A DNA stretch of 64,000 bases from Xanthobacteraceae bacterium (GCA_022841625.1 JALHRD010000011.1:1-64000); one strand, 5' to 3'; counted from the stretch's first letter, positions 45,425-53,873 are shown. Numbers and translations: made by a program. The notes: a model not told the origin generated them from the sequence alone.

Positions 45425-46360
45425 ATGCCTGTGCAAGCCGATACCGCGGGGATCGATCCGCTGAACGCCGTCATTACCGAGCCAGTGCCGGGTTCCGATA
45501 TCCCGGTCCGGCTGATGTATGTCGAGATGCTCGATGGCGTGTACGCGCCGATTGGGCTGCGCACGCCACCGGGGCAGGGGCCGTTCCCACTGGTGCTGTT
45601 CGCCTATGGCAATGGCGGCGGCGGTATGGCGGTGGTGCGCGAGTTCACGCAGAATGTGAGCTGGACCCAGGAGCAATTTCTGAAGGCTGGTTACGCGGTC
45701 GCCTGGATGCGTTATCGCGCCGAAGTCGACTACGCCTATGACAAGATCGGTAAATTGGTCGAGGACAAGCGCCAGCGCCGGCAACTGCTCAATCGCGGAC
45801 CGTTGGAGTATGAGGACGTGATCGCGATTGTCGAATACGTCAAGACGCTGCCGTTCGTCGATCGCGACCGGATCGGCTATATGGGCATGAGCCATGGCGG
45901 CGAGATGGCGTTCAAGATTGCCTCCGAATATCACGGCCTTCGCGCCATGATCGCCGCCGAGCCGGCGGCGCACGAGTTCCTGCGGCTGCGCCCGGATGCT
46001 ACCGCGCGCGTCAACCCGGAGACCGGCTTGCTCGATGTCGAACGCATGCTGATGCGCGAGCCGGAGAAAGTTCGACCGCGCATTACCGAGGAAGTGGCGC
46101 GGGCGCGCATGATGCCGATTGCGACGCCGATTTTCGTGCAGGGCCGCAATTCGGATGAACTACAGGGCATCTTCCGGGTCTGTTACGACCTGCTGGTCGA
46201 ACTCGGCAAGGAAACGCGCTGGGCGACCTACGAGCATGACGCCCATGGTTTTGTGTTTGTTCGGAGGAGTGCAACGGGCGACTACGCGCCCGATTCGGTG
46301 CAGCGGCAGGCGGTTGTGGATTCGATTGGGTTTTTCGACCATTACCTCAAGGGACGGTGA
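45425..46360 (+). CDS. alpha/beta hydrolase (dienelactone hydrolase / S9 peptidase-like)
   Basis: A 311-residue cytosolic hydrolase. The nucleophile is S156 in GMSHGGEMA; the acid and histidine of the triad probably lie in PIFVQGRNSD and EHDAHGF. GPFPLVLFAYGNGGG would form the oxyanion hole. The fold matches dienelactone hydrolases and the catalytic domain of prolyl oligopeptidases. ATG at 45425 with GGGGAG upstream; TTG at 45407 is an alternative. The aminotransferase gene starts six bases after its stop, so they form an operon. Confidence 0.88.
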   Translation: MPVQADTAGIDPLNAVITEPVPGSDIPVRLMYVEMLDGVYAPIGLRTPPGQGPFPLVLFAYGNGGGGMAVVREFTQNVSWTQEQFLKAGYAVAWMRYRAEVDYAYDKIGKLVEDKRQRRQLLNRGPLEYEDVIAIVEYVKTLPFVDRDRIGYMGMSHGGEMAFKIASEYHGLRAMIAAEPAAHEFLRLRPDATARVNPETGLLDVERMLMREPEKVRPRITEEVARARMMPIATPIFVQGRNSDELQGIFRVCYDLLVELGKETRWATYEHDAHGFVFVRRSATGDYAPDSVQRQAVVDSIGFFDHYLKGR

Positions 46361-46366
46361 CTTCGC

Positions 46367-47611
46367 ATGACTGCCGCAATGTTCGACTATGCGCCGCTGT
46401 TCAAGCCGGGCCTGCCAGCGCCGGCGGCGAAATGGACTGGACTGGCGAAATACAATTTTGTCGGCGGCAACAATGATGCCGATCAGGTGCCGGTCGAGGG
46501 CCTGATGGCGGCGGCAGCCTCAGTGCTCAAGCGCGAGGGCCACACGCTTGCGACCTACGGGCTTGCCAACGGCCCGCAGGGCTATGTGCCGCTGCGCGAA
46601 TTCCTGACCACCAAGCTCAAGCGCGATGCTGGCATCGCCTGCGCCGCCGCCGACATCCTGATCACGTCCGGCTCTTTGCAAGCGATCGATCTGGTGAATG
46701 GCGTGTTTCTCGCGCGCGGCGATACGGCGATCATCGAGCAGGAGTGCTATCAGGGTTCGATCAACCGGTTGAACCGGCTCGGTGTCAATGTGATAGGCAT
46801 TCCGCTCGATTGCGACGGCATGCGCATGGATGCGCTGTCATCGGCGCTTGACGACCTCAAGCGCCGCGGTGTGCGCGCAAAATATATCTACACCATCCCG
46901 ACGGTGCACAACCCGACCGGTTCCATCATGCCGCAAGCCCGCCGCGCCGAGCTCTTGAAGTTGTCGCAAGCGCATGGCGTGCCGGTGTTCGAGGACGATT
47001 GCTACGCCGATCTCCTTTGGGACGGTCAGCGGCCGCCCGCGCTCTACGCCATGAGCGAGCATGGTGGCGTGGTGCATGTCGGATCGTTTTCAAAGTCGAT
47101 CGCGCCGGCGCTGCGGGTCGGCTACATCGTCGCCGGCTGGGATATCTTGTCGCGCGCGCTCGCGATCAAGACCGATGCCGGTTCCGGCGCGCTTGAGCAA
47201 ATGGTGCTGGCCGAATATTGCGCGCCGCATTTTGCCGCCCATGTGACGGCGCTGTCGCGCGGGCTTCGTGTCAAGCTCGATACGCTGATGGAGGCGCTCG
47301 CCGAACAGTTCGGCACCGCCGCCGAATTCGAGGAGCCCAAGGGTGGCATCTTCCTGTGGGTGAAGCTGCCCGATACCGTCGATACGCTGAAGCTCTATCA
47401 AAGCGCGCTCAGGGCCGGCGTGGCGATCAATCCGGGTCCGGAATGGTCGGTCGACGCGGCCCATAGCAAGAGTCGCATGCGGCTTTGTTTTGCGAGCCCG
47501 ACGGTAGAGGAAATCCGCGACGGTATCGCGGCGCTGGCCGAAGTGTGTCGCACCGAGTTTGGCGTGCCATTGCGCAGCGCCAATGTCATGCGTGCGGCCG
47601 GACGCCTGTGA
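46367..47611 (+). CDS. PLP-dependent aminotransferase, class I/II (2-aminoadipate aminotransferase type)
   Basis: A 414-residue aminotransferase related to the MocR/LysN group. The PLP lysine is about K243 in GSFSKSIAPALRVGY; further motifs are YGLANGPQGYVPLREFL, ITSGSLQAIDLV, and IPTVHNPTG. There is no N-terminal helix-turn-helix, so it is the stand-alone enzyme type. It is in an operon with the alpha/beta hydrolase. ATG at 46367. The amino donor and acceptor are not predictable. Confidence 0.9.
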   Translation: MTAAMFDYAPLFKPGLPAPAAKWTGLAKYNFVGGNNDADQVPVEGLMAAAASVLKREGHTLATYGLANGPQGYVPLREFLTTKLKRDAGIACAAADILITSGSLQAIDLVNGVFLARGDTAIIEQECYQGSINRLNRLGVNVIGIPLDCDGMRMDALSSALDDLKRRGVRAKYIYTIPTVHNPTGSIMPQARRAELLKLSQAHGVPVFEDDCYADLLWDGQRPPALYAMSEHGGVVHVGSFSKSIAPALRVGYIVAGWDILSRALAIKTDAGSGALEQMVLAEYCAPHFAAHVTALSRGLRVKLDTLMEALAEQFGTAAEFEEPKGGIFLWVKLPDTVDTLKLYQSALRAGVAINPGPEWSVDAAHSKSRMRLCFASPTVEEIRDGIAALAEVCRTEFGVPLRSANVMRAAGRL

Positions 47612-47714
47612 GCTATTTTTTGCCCGCTCGCGGCCTTTCGATGAAACAGATATGCCCTGTCTGGGGTTTATCTCTATGATTACGACCTATCGGCCACGAA
47701 ACAGGAGGCATCTT

Positions 47715-47996
47715 ATGCGTAACGCTTTGATAGTGCTCGCTGTAATGGTCGCGACGGTGCCGGCCGGCGTCGATCCGGCGGACGCCCAGCGCCAGCCGCG
47801 GCCCTGGTGTCTGACGCACGGCGGCAATGACGGACCGGGTGGCGGCCTGCCCGATTGTACCTATTACACGCGCGAGCAGTGCTTCGCATCCCGCAGCGGT
47901 TCCGACGGCTGCTTTGAGAATCCGGCGCTTGCCTGGGACCGGCTCGAAGGCAAGCGCTATGGGACGCCGCAACGGAGCAGGGCCGGCGGGCGCTGA
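47715..47996 (+). CDS. small exported protein, DUF3551-like
   Basis: A 93-residue protein with a signal peptide (about 1-26, PADAQ) and a mature chain with four cysteines in the pattern WCLTHGG...DCTYYTREQCFASRSGSDGCF, typical of DUF3551 proteins, which are abundant in Bradyrhizobium. No function is known. ATG at 47715 has CAGGAGGC upstream; the frame is also open to 47676. Confidence 0.75.
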   Translation: MRNALIVLAVMVATVPAGVDPADAQRQPRPWCLTHGGNDGPGGGLPDCTYYTREQCFASRSGSDGCFENPALAWDRLEGKRYGTPQRSRAGGR

Positions 47997-48138
47997 CGCA
48001 CTGCCAACACGAATAGTGGGAACTGCGCGGCGAACGCGGGTGTTGAATTTGCGCCGCCCGCAGCTGAGCATCAGATCGCCGCTGGCGCGGTTCAACCGCG
48101 ATCGTGACGCCGCATGCACTCCTCGGCTACGCTTCGAT

Positions 48139-48393
48139 TCAGCCGTTGGGGCGTCCGTTGCGGTGCATGCATGCGTTATATCCCTCAGCCTCGCCTTCGG
48201 TAAAAAGGACCGCCGTTCTTTGTGACGTGCCGGGCCTTTGTATAATTTGGCCCCCATTGGCCATGAAGCACGTACATTTCACCTTGTCTTTGGCTTTGGT
48301 GCATCGTGGATGAACGCTCTGCGCATCGGCGCTCGGTGCGAGAAGCACGACTACGGCGATGACGAGCGTCAGCTTGGCTGCGATGGTATGCAT
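48139..48393 (-). CDS. small exported hypothetical protein
   Basis: An 84-residue protein with a signal peptide (about 1-25, PSADAQ) and three cysteines in RCTKAKDKVKCTCF plus one near the end. ATG at 48393 has GGGAGG nine bases upstream, which supports a real gene. Only 101 bp separate its start from that of the divergent BrnA-like gene. No family is recognised. Confidence 0.65.
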   Translation of the reverse strand: MHTIAAKLTLVIAVVVLLAPSADAQSVHPRCTKAKDKVKCTCFMANGGQIIQRPGTSQRTAVLFTEGEAEGYNACMHRNGRPNG

Positions 48394-48494
48394 GAGACGA
48401 TACCTCCCGGGTAGTCTTTCCAACTCAGGATAGTATCTTTGAAGGATATTACTGCCCGCACGGACGCGGCAAGCCTCGATATGGAGTTAATCCG

Positions 48495-48719
48495 ATGGCC
48501 CGACGACCCCACGATCCGCGCCAAGCCGCCGAAGCGGCGTTCAAGCAGGCAACCGCACCGAAGCCGTTGGAGGTGCCGCCGAAGACGCCGTCATTGCCGG
48601 GCGTCAAGGAGCTGGTGTCGCTGCGCATCGATCGCGACGTGCTCGACTTCTTCCAGGACGGCGGTCCCGGCTGGCAGGATCGGATCAACGCCGCGCTGCG
48701 CAAGGCGGCGGGCATTTGA
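48495..48719 (+). CDS. BrnA-like antitoxin, apparently without toxin
   Basis: A 74-residue protein whose C-terminal half, VSLRIDRDVLDFFQDGGPGW followed by QDRINAALRKA, matches the ribbon-helix-helix end of BrnA antitoxins. BrnA normally follows the gene of the BrnT ribonuclease; here the upstream side is a spacer and then a divergent exported protein, and no BrnT-like frame is present. It may be an orphan DNA-binding repressor. ATG at 48495 follows GGAG at a distance of about ten bases. Confidence 0.72.
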   Translation: MARRPHDPRQAAEAAFKQATAPKPLEVPPKTPSLPGVKELVSLRIDRDVLDFFQDGGPGWQDRINAALRKAAGI

Positions 48720-48899
48720 ACCGGCGGAGCGCCTTGCCTTAGGTGCTTAAGGGGCATGCGCTCACCGACAGCCGCACAGTTTCTTGCGGCGAATCAATTC
48801 GTTGTGCTATTTTCCGCGCGCGAATCAATGCGGTACTGAGGCCTTGGTGAAGTGGCGGCGCTTCACCACAGCGACAATTCGCCGGGACGGGGGGCCAAC

Positions 48900-50015
48900 G
48901 TGGCTCAGGCTAAGGTCGTGGCGCTTCATGCGTTCAACGACGACGAAGCGCTGATGTGGCTGAGCGATCATGCCGACGGTCGTGTCGAGATGACGCTGAG
49001 CGAACTGGCACAGCAATTCGGCTGGCCGCTGACGCGGCTGCGTGGCCGGCTTAAGTCGTGGGTCGAGGCTGGCCGGATCAAGAAATTCGCTGGCGCCAAG
49101 GGCAAGGTCATTCTCGCGCCGACGCACACCTCGCGCGAGGTCGCGGTGCAACTGGTCGGCTCGGCTTTCCGCGATCCGGTGGCTAGCCCGGCGCCAAGCC
49201 AGAAACCTGCCTACTCCGCCGTCACCCTCATCTCGGTCGGCATCTTGCTGCTGACGGCATTTGGCTTGACCGCGGTCGGCCTGATCATGAATGCGCGCTT
49301 TGCCGCCTCGTTCGGCCAGACCGCGGAAGCGGCCGCGCTGCTCGCCGCGATCGGCCTTTCGGTCGATCTGTTGGCGGTGATCCTGCCGAGCGTCGGGGTG
49401 CAGCTCTGGGCCCGGCGGTCGATCTTTGCGGCTGGCGCGGCCTGGGTGATGTGGCTCGCGGTGCTGACCATGACGCTATTGGCCGCCACCGGCTTTGCGT
49501 CGACCAATATCGGCGATGCGGTGGCGGGCCGCGCCCGGGTGGTCGGCGAAAGCGTGGTGCTGGAAGAGCGGATCGATCGGCTACGGCGCGAGCGTACCAG
49601 CATCGCCGAACTGCGCCCGCTCGGGGCGATCGAAATCGAGTTGCAAAAGGCGCAGACCGAAGCACAGCCGGTGTGGCGGATGACCGACGGCTGCCGCGAC
49701 GTGACGCGGCCGGTCTCGGCGCGGGCCTGCGCGTCGGTGTTGGAACTGCGGCAGGTGCAGGCGGCGGCGCTGCGGCGCGACGCCATCGATGCCGAATTGC
49801 GTGAAACCCAGGCGAAGTTGTCGGCCTTGCCGGCGCTCGCCTTGGCCGATCCGCAGGCGACGACCGCCGCCGAGATGGTCACCTGGCTCAGCGCCGGCGC
49901 CGTCAGTCCGGCGCCCTCCGACATTGCGCGGCTGCGCGCCATGGGGCTTGCGCTGGCGCCATCGCTCGCCGGTCTGATCGGCATGTTGGCCTTGGCGCTG
50001 ATGCGGCGCACTTGA
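48900..50015 (+). CDS. membrane protein with N-terminal winged helix
   Basis: A 371-residue protein with an unusual build. Residues about 10-60 look like a winged helix (MTLSELAQQFGWPLTRLRGRLKSWVEAGRIKKF). Three membrane helices follow (about 105-128, 145-167 and 175-197), then about 110 residues of charged coiled coil (EERIDRLRRERTSI, VLELRQVQAAALRRD) and a fourth helix at the C-terminus. This suggests a membrane-anchored DNA-binding protein, but I do not recognise the family. GTG at 48900 with GGGGGG upstream is chosen; another GTG at 48852 is in frame. Confidence 0.7.
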   Translation: MAQAKVVALHAFNDDEALMWLSDHADGRVEMTLSELAQQFGWPLTRLRGRLKSWVEAGRIKKFAGAKGKVILAPTHTSREVAVQLVGSAFRDPVASPAPSQKPAYSAVTLISVGILLLTAFGLTAVGLIMNARFAASFGQTAEAAALLAAIGLSVDLLAVILPSVGVQLWARRSIFAAGAAWVMWLAVLTMTLLAATGFASTNIGDAVAGRARVVGESVVLEERIDRLRRERTSIAELRPLGAIEIELQKAQTEAQPVWRMTDGCRDVTRPVSARACASVLELRQVQAAALRRDAIDAELRETQAKLSALPALALADPQATTAAEMVTWLSAGAVSPAPSDIARLRAMGLALAPSLAGLIGMLALALMRRT

Positions 50016-50084
50016 TCTAACGGTGGTGGATTGCGCCGGTATGGCCTATCCTGGTTCGCACAACCTTGCGGACGGAGGCTGTCG

Positions 50085-50531
50085 ATGCGTATCGCACTCG
50101 CCGCACTTGCCAGCCTTGTGCTGAGCCTAGCGGTTCTCCGGCTTGCCGGCGACGGCGCGCTGGCGCAAGCGCCGGCGAAATTTCCCGTCAACCGGGACGG
50201 TACAATCGTATTCGTAATGCCGACCCGCAATATCGGCTGCGTCTTCACGCCGGCGGGCGGCGCCACCGTCTACAAGCTTGACGAAGGGCCGGAACTGAAA
50301 TGCGACCGGGTCGAGCCGGAATATGTTCGCATGCTGCTCACGCCCAAGATTATCCGGCGCTACAATGAGGTCGCCGATCGTAGCTGTTGCGGCACCGAAC
50401 CGATTTTCGCCTATGGGACGCGCTGGACCCATGGCCCATTCGTCTGCGACTCGGCGGTATCCGGCCTGACCTGCCGGCGCCAGGACGGCCGCGGCTTCAT
50501 CATGAGCGCCACCAATGTGGTGGCGATGTAG
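50085..50531 (+). CDS. small exported protein, DUF6636-like
   Basis: A 148-residue protein with a signal peptide (about 1-27, GALAQ). The mature part has FVMPTRNIGCVFTPAGG and LKCDRVEPEYVRMLL, resembling DUF6636 proteins, and cysteines placed for disulfides, including CC. ATG at 50085 has GACGGAGG upstream. It stands alone; no function is known. Confidence 0.68.
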   Translation: MRIALAALASLVLSLAVLRLAGDGALAQAPAKFPVNRDGTIVFVMPTRNIGCVFTPAGGATVYKLDEGPELKCDRVEPEYVRMLLTPKIIRRYNEVADRSCCGTEPIFAYGTRWTHGPFVCDSAVSGLTCRRQDGRGFIMSATNVVAM

Positions 50532-50599
50532 CGCCGCGCCGAGCCGCGTTGGCTGCTACGGCGTTATACCCGTCTCCAGAGGGATGGACCTTTCTCCCC

Positions 50600-50696
50600 G
50601 TCATGGCCGGGCTCTGTCCCGGCCATCCACGTCTTTGACTCGACTCGTGATTTAAGACGTGGATGCCCGCGACAAGCGCGGGCATGACGAGTCAAA
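50600..50696. repeat. CCGGCCATCCACGTC-type composite palindrome, copy 1
   Basis: Three nested palindromes: GTCATGGCCGGG...CCCGGCCAT, CCACGTCTT...AAGACGTGG and ATGCCCGCG...CGCGGGCAT. A second, longer and inverted copy is at 53009-53205. This mosaic is common in Bradyrhizobium-type genomes. Confidence 0.8.
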
Positions 50697-50718
50697 CATT
50701 GCGCACCTTGGTATTAGG

Positions 50719-50765
50719 GCATGATCCCGAGCACTGAGAACTGGTTTTCGGAACAGATCATGCGC
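50719..50765. repeat. ATGATC-type palindrome, copy B (single hairpin)
   Basis: GCATGATCCCGAGCA...ACAGATCATGCG. Corresponds to the first hairpin of copies A (29885) and C (51870); the second hairpin is missing here. Confidence 0.75.
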
Positions 50766-50833
50766 AAACGCAACGATCTAGGTTTTAGACGGCAAGAGGC
50801 GTAAATTGCCTGTCGCGAGGGAAAGATTGGGAG

Positions 50834-51100
50834 ATGACGGCCACCATCTGCCTGGCCGGTGCTGTGGTGGGACTGGTCGTCGCCGCGGTCAGTAACTGGC
50901 TGGTATTGCCGATGGTGCTGCGGTCCCAGGAGCGGCGGTTGCTTGATCCCACGATCCGCCTTCCTTTCTCTGCACTGCTGGGTGATGCACGCCGCCTGCG
51001 GACGCTCACGATCGCGATCTATCGTTACGTGATGCCGCTGATCTACTCCTCGGTTGGAGCCATCGGGGCTTACTACCTGTTCATCGCGGACGCGCCATGA
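50834..51100 (+). CDS. small two-helix membrane protein
   Basis: An 88-residue protein with a helix at about 3-30 (ATICLAGAVVGLVVAAVSNW) and one at about 65-85, joined by a charged loop (RSQERRLLDPTIRLPF). ATG at 50834 follows GGGAAAG and GGGAG. The base composition is nearer to the neighbouring small gene than to the flanks. No family is recognised. Confidence 0.55.
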   Translation: MTATICLAGAVVGLVVAAVSNWLVLPMVLRSQERRLLDPTIRLPFSALLGDARRLRTLTIAIYRYVMPLIYSSVGAIGAYYLFIADAP

Positions 51101-51125
51101 AGTCACGTCTAGCAACTAGGCCATC

Positions 51126-51563
51126 GTGCTGATGCTTCGACGCATACTCCTCACGCTCCTGGGCCTCATCTTGGCCGTGCCTGTTGCGTGGTGGTTAGTG
51201 GCTTTCAAACCTTGGTACAACCGCTCGCTATCGTGGCAGCTAATCGCGATCTCTGGTGACCGCACAGTCACCACCTTTGTGCCTGGGGCTGGCAGCTATA
51301 CCCACAACCCAGAAATCACTCAGATTTTACAAAATAGGTTTCCACTCGGGAGTCCGGCGGCGCCAGCCATCAGGGAACTCGAAGCGAATGGGTTCCAATG
51401 TGATCGGAGCCGCGACAAAGAACGTACTATGGTTCGCTGTATGCGCGGCTTTGGACACATCCTTCCGATACCCATCGCGCGGATATGGCTGGTCTTTATC
51501 GACTTGGATGACCATGAGCGCATCCAGAACGTGTCTGGCGCTAAGTATGTGGATGGCCCATGA
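51126..51563 (+). CDS. hypothetical membrane-anchored protein
   Basis: A 145-residue protein with one N-terminal helix (about 5-25, ILLTLLGLILAVPVAWWLV) and a soluble domain with two cysteines (FQCDRSRDKERTMVRC). Start GTG at 51126 or ATG at 51132; neither has a good ribosome site, but the frame follows the small membrane protein after 25 bp and may be translated from the same message. No family is recognised. Confidence 0.6.
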   Translation: MLMLRRILLTLLGLILAVPVAWWLVAFKPWYNRSLSWQLIAISGDRTVTTFVPGAGSYTHNPEITQILQNRFPLGSPAAPAIRELEANGFQCDRSRDKERTMVRCMRGFGHILPIPIARIWLVFIDLDDHERIQNVSGAKYVDGP

Positions 51564-51678
51564 ACTAGCGCGAAGCAAGCGGCGAGAGCGCGCTCGTCCG
51601 GGCCACCCGCTTCGCGCCGCGGCCGTCCGGCAAGCAAGACAGTCTTATTGTGTCAGAAAATCGCATTGGTCGTTGTTG

Positions 51679-51828
51679 TGCCCCTCGCGGGAGAGGGCAT
51701 GAAGGTGGATCAGCACATTCGAATCGGGTGAGGGGGCTTCTTCATCAGAAGTTCTTGCGAAGCGACCCCCTCACCCGATTTGCGTCCGCGGGCTCTTTCT
51801 TGTGCCCTCCCGCGAGGGGAGAGGGCAC
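51679..51828. repeat. nested palindrome of about 150 bp
   Basis: Outer arms GTGCCCCTCGCGGGAGAGGGC (about 51679-51699) and CCCTCCCGCGAGGGGAGAGGGC (about 51804-51826) pair roughly. Inner arms AATCGGGTGAGGGGG (51722-51736) and CCCCCTCACCCGATT (51766-51780) pair perfectly. As RNA it would form a very stable long hairpin. Similar elements are dispersed in Bradyrhizobium-type genomes. Confidence 0.75.
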
Positions 51829-51869
51829 GAGAGGCAAGGGCGAAGTTTTGTGACGCATTAAGACTAAGG

Positions 51870-51975
51870 GCATGATCCCGAACACTGGGAACCGGCTTTC
51901 GGAAAACATCATGCGCAAACAATAAACAATGAAGTCAGACCATGATCCGATTCAATCGAATCGGGTCATGGTCTG
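51870..51975. repeat. ATGATC-type palindromic repeat, copy C (two hairpins)
   Basis: Same layout as copy A at 29885: GCATGATCCCGAACA...CATCATGCG, then a second stem CAGACCATGATCCGATTC / GAATCGGGTCATGGTCTG with an AATC loop (51936-51975). The second stem has one mismatch where copy A has none. Confidence 0.85.
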
Positions 51976-52025
51976 GAACCTTCAAACCGGCGACACGCGT
52001 GAGCGCGCGCGTGGCCCGCTTTGCG

Positions 52026-52301
52026 TCAGCGCGCGGCGGCTTTGCGCGCCTTCTTCTTGCTGCGGCGCGGCGGCGGCGGTGACGGCTCGTGATAGGCCGC
52101 CGGGCCGACACCGAGCAGGCCTTCGATGCCGCCGATGACGCCGCCGACCGGGGCGCCGACAATCGCGCCGATCGGGCCGGCGATGCGATAGCCCTCATGG
52201 GCGCCATGCACAAAGCCGCCCGGAATGCCCTGCGCCTGCGCCGACAGCGGCGCCGCCAGTGCGGCTACGAAAACTCCCAAACACATTACGCGTGATTTCA
52301 C
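52026..52301 (-). CDS. small exported glycine-rich protein with basic tail
   Basis: A 91-residue protein with a signal peptide (about 1-24, LSAQAQ), a Gly/Val/Ala-rich middle (GPIGAIVGAPVGGVIGGIEG) and a tail of Pro and Lys/Arg. The GTG at 52301 is chosen because GGGGGAG lies just upstream; longer forms have no signal peptide at the right place. Unknown function; the glycine-rich zipper could insert in membranes. Confidence 0.65.
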   Translation of the reverse strand: MKSRVMCLGVFVAALAAPLSAQAQGIPGGFVHGAHEGYRIAGPIGAIVGAPVGGVIGGIEGLLGVGPAAYHEPSPPPPRRSKKKARKAAAR

Positions 52302-52538
52302 GGAAACTCCCCCGTTTTGGTCGTGTTGCGACACGCTTACAGGCCAGCCCAAGCTGGGCGATTCAGTGACCCGGATGTGGCGCTGGGAGGAAATTAGCGA
52401 GGCACGGCAAGCGTTTACCTTTGTGGCGGGCGGTTGTTCGGTACCGGTGGCGGTGCGTTTGCCCGCCTTTGCGGTTGGGCGGGTTAGCCGACTCACGCGC
52501 TGACGCGCTATGATGGTTTCTCAATGGAGGAATCACGC

Positions 52539-52979
52539 ATGGGTTATTCATCAGCGCTTCGCGCCACGCTTTCCGCGGCGGTCCTGCTCACGGGCATTGG
52601 CTTGGCATCGACCGCGCAGGCGGAGACCTGCTCCATCTCCTTCACGGTGGTCAAGGCGGGCTTTATGATCGGCGGGCAGGGTGGCAGCGGCGCGATGCGC
52701 TGCGCGAATCGCACCTACCAGATTTCGATCGGCGGCCTGAGCTACGGCTTCATGATCGGCGCCTCCGAGACGCGCTTCAGGGGCACCGCCACCTTCGGCG
52801 GCAGCCCCCGCAATGTGGCCGGGGTCTACGGCGCCGGCGGCGCGGGCGGCGCCATCGGGCGCGGCACGCAGGCGATCGTGCTGGTCAACCAGAGCGGCGC
52901 GGTGCTCGCGCTCACCGGCTACCAGCGCGGACTGCAGATCAACGCGGACCTGAGCGGGCTCGCCGTCACGATGCGATAG
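52539..52979 (+). CDS. exported hypothetical protein with glycine-rich beta character
   Basis: A 146-residue protein with a signal peptide (about 1-28, TAQAE), two cysteines (TCSISF, MRCANR) and Gly-rich strands such as SIGGLSYGFMIGASETRF and GVYGAGGAGGAIGRG. The ATG at 52539 has GGAGG eight bases upstream; the ATG at 52524 overlaps that site. The pattern suggests a secreted lipid- or membrane-binding beta protein, but I do not assign a family. Confidence 0.7.
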   Translation: MGYSSALRATLSAAVLLTGIGLASTAQAETCSISFTVVKAGFMIGGQGGSGAMRCANRTYQISIGGLSYGFMIGASETRFRGTATFGGSPRNVAGVYGAGGAGGAIGRGTQAIVLVNQSGAVLALTGYQRGLQINADLSGLAVTMR

Positions 52980-53008
52980 CGCTGCCGGCCTATACTCAGA
53001 CGCACAAT

Positions 53009-53205
53009 GTTTGACTCGTCATGCCCGCGCTTGTCATCGCAAGTCGGCTATAGCCGACTTGCGACATGCCAACAGCGCGCAAGTCGGGCGAGCCCGACTT
53101 GCGATGGCATCCACGTCTTGAATCATGAATCGAATCAAAGACGTGGATGGCCGGGACAGCAGAGCGTTTACGCCCGTCTTCGACGGGTTATGCCCGGCCA
53201 TGACG
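53009..53205. repeat. CCGGCCATCCACGTC-type composite palindrome, copy 2, with internal insertion
   Basis: Inverted relative to copy 1 (50600). Compared with it, about 70 bp are inserted at 53036-53106. The insertion has two palindromes: a perfect 26-bp one with arm CGCAAGTCGGCTA (53038-53063) and one with arms CGCAAGTCGGGC / GCCCGACTTGCG (53078-53103). A second extra stretch lies near 53160-53190. Confidence 0.8.
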
Positions 53206-53238
53206 TGGAGAGAATGTCGATCTTTTCGACAATTGGTA

Positions 53239-53745
53239 TCAGGCCGCAATCTCGAACTTGTCGCGCTTCACCTTGGTGAGGTCCTGCCCCTCGATGCGGA
53301 TCAGCTTGGTGTCGCTCGCGCGGCGCGGCGAATGCAGAACGCCTTCGTTGTAGACGTGCGCGGTGCCGGGCTTGAGCTCGTAGGTCCGCACCTTGGCGAC
53401 TTTGCCGGGCGCGCCGTTCTGCGGCTTCGCAAGCAGCCGCCAGTCGGTCATCTCGGTGACGCCCGCGACCTGGCCGTAGACCGCCCAGCTCGGGCCGTGG
53501 TCGTGTGGGTTGGAGTTCTTCTCGCCTTTGTAGGCATGGGCGAGAATGCAAAACCGCAGATCGGGGTCTTCGTAGAGGATCTTGCGGTCGTCGTGGTTGT
53601 CCGGGCCGAGGTGCTTGCCCACAAAATCCGGATCGGCGCAGGCCCGCTCGGTATATTGGCGCACCAGTTCGCGGCCGGCGGGACCGCCGTCCTTGAGCAG
53701 CGCGGCGCGGCAGTCGGCGGCGAATTGGTCGAGGGTGTAGGGCAC
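53239..53745 (-). CDS. cupin-fold protein, cysteine-dioxygenase-like
   Basis: A 168-residue protein with a double-stranded beta-helix. NPHDHGPSWAVYGQVAG carries two histidines of a metal site and AHVYNEGVLHSPRR a third, the arrangement of cysteine dioxygenase-type enzymes. A thiol oxidation role is possible. The start is GTG at 53745 with AAGGAGG eight bases upstream, a strong site. It stands alone between repeat regions. Confidence 0.78.
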   Translation of the reverse strand: MPYTLDQFAADCRAALLKDGGPAGRELVRQYTERACADPDFVGKHLGPDNHDDRKILYEDPDLRFCILAHAYKGEKNSNPHDHGPSWAVYGQVAGVTEMTDWRLLAKPQNGAPGKVAKVRTYELKPGTAHVYNEGVLHSPRRASDTKLIRIEGQDLTKVKRDKFEIAA

Positions 53746-53797
53746 GGCGATGCCTCCTTGTGGAGCTTATTGGGAAGGCGGATTGTAGCCTGCCGCG

Positions 53798-53873
53798 CGT
53801 AGGGCGCAATTGCGGAACGCATTGCGCCGTCCGCGGCAGAATGGCGGAATACGCTTCGCTATTCCGCCCTACG
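53798..53873. repeat. palindromic element with two internal hairpins
   Basis: Ends CGTAGGGCG and CGCCCTACG are perfect inverted repeats. Inside are GGCGCAAT/ATTGCGCC (53803-53828) and GGCGGAATA/TATTCCGCC (53843-53868). The type is frequent in Hyphomicrobiales intergenic DNA. Confidence 0.8.

Larger units (their letters stand above)
50532..50833. other. repeat-filled intergenic region, 302 bp
   Basis: No gene is seen. It holds a CCGGCCATCCACGTC-type repeat (50600-50696) and one hairpin of the ATGATC type (50719-50765). Confidence 0.6.
51564..52025. other. repeat-filled intergenic region, 462 bp
   Basis: No gene seen. Contains a nested palindrome at 51679-51828 and the ATGATC-type copy C at 51870-51975. 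Confidence 0.6.

Noticed and set aside
45325-45741. Open frame of 138 codons on the plus strand at the start of the alpha/beta hydrolase gene
   Set aside because: It overlaps the hydrolase gene in another frame, has an Arg/Ala-rich composition typical of frame shadows and lacks a ribosome site.
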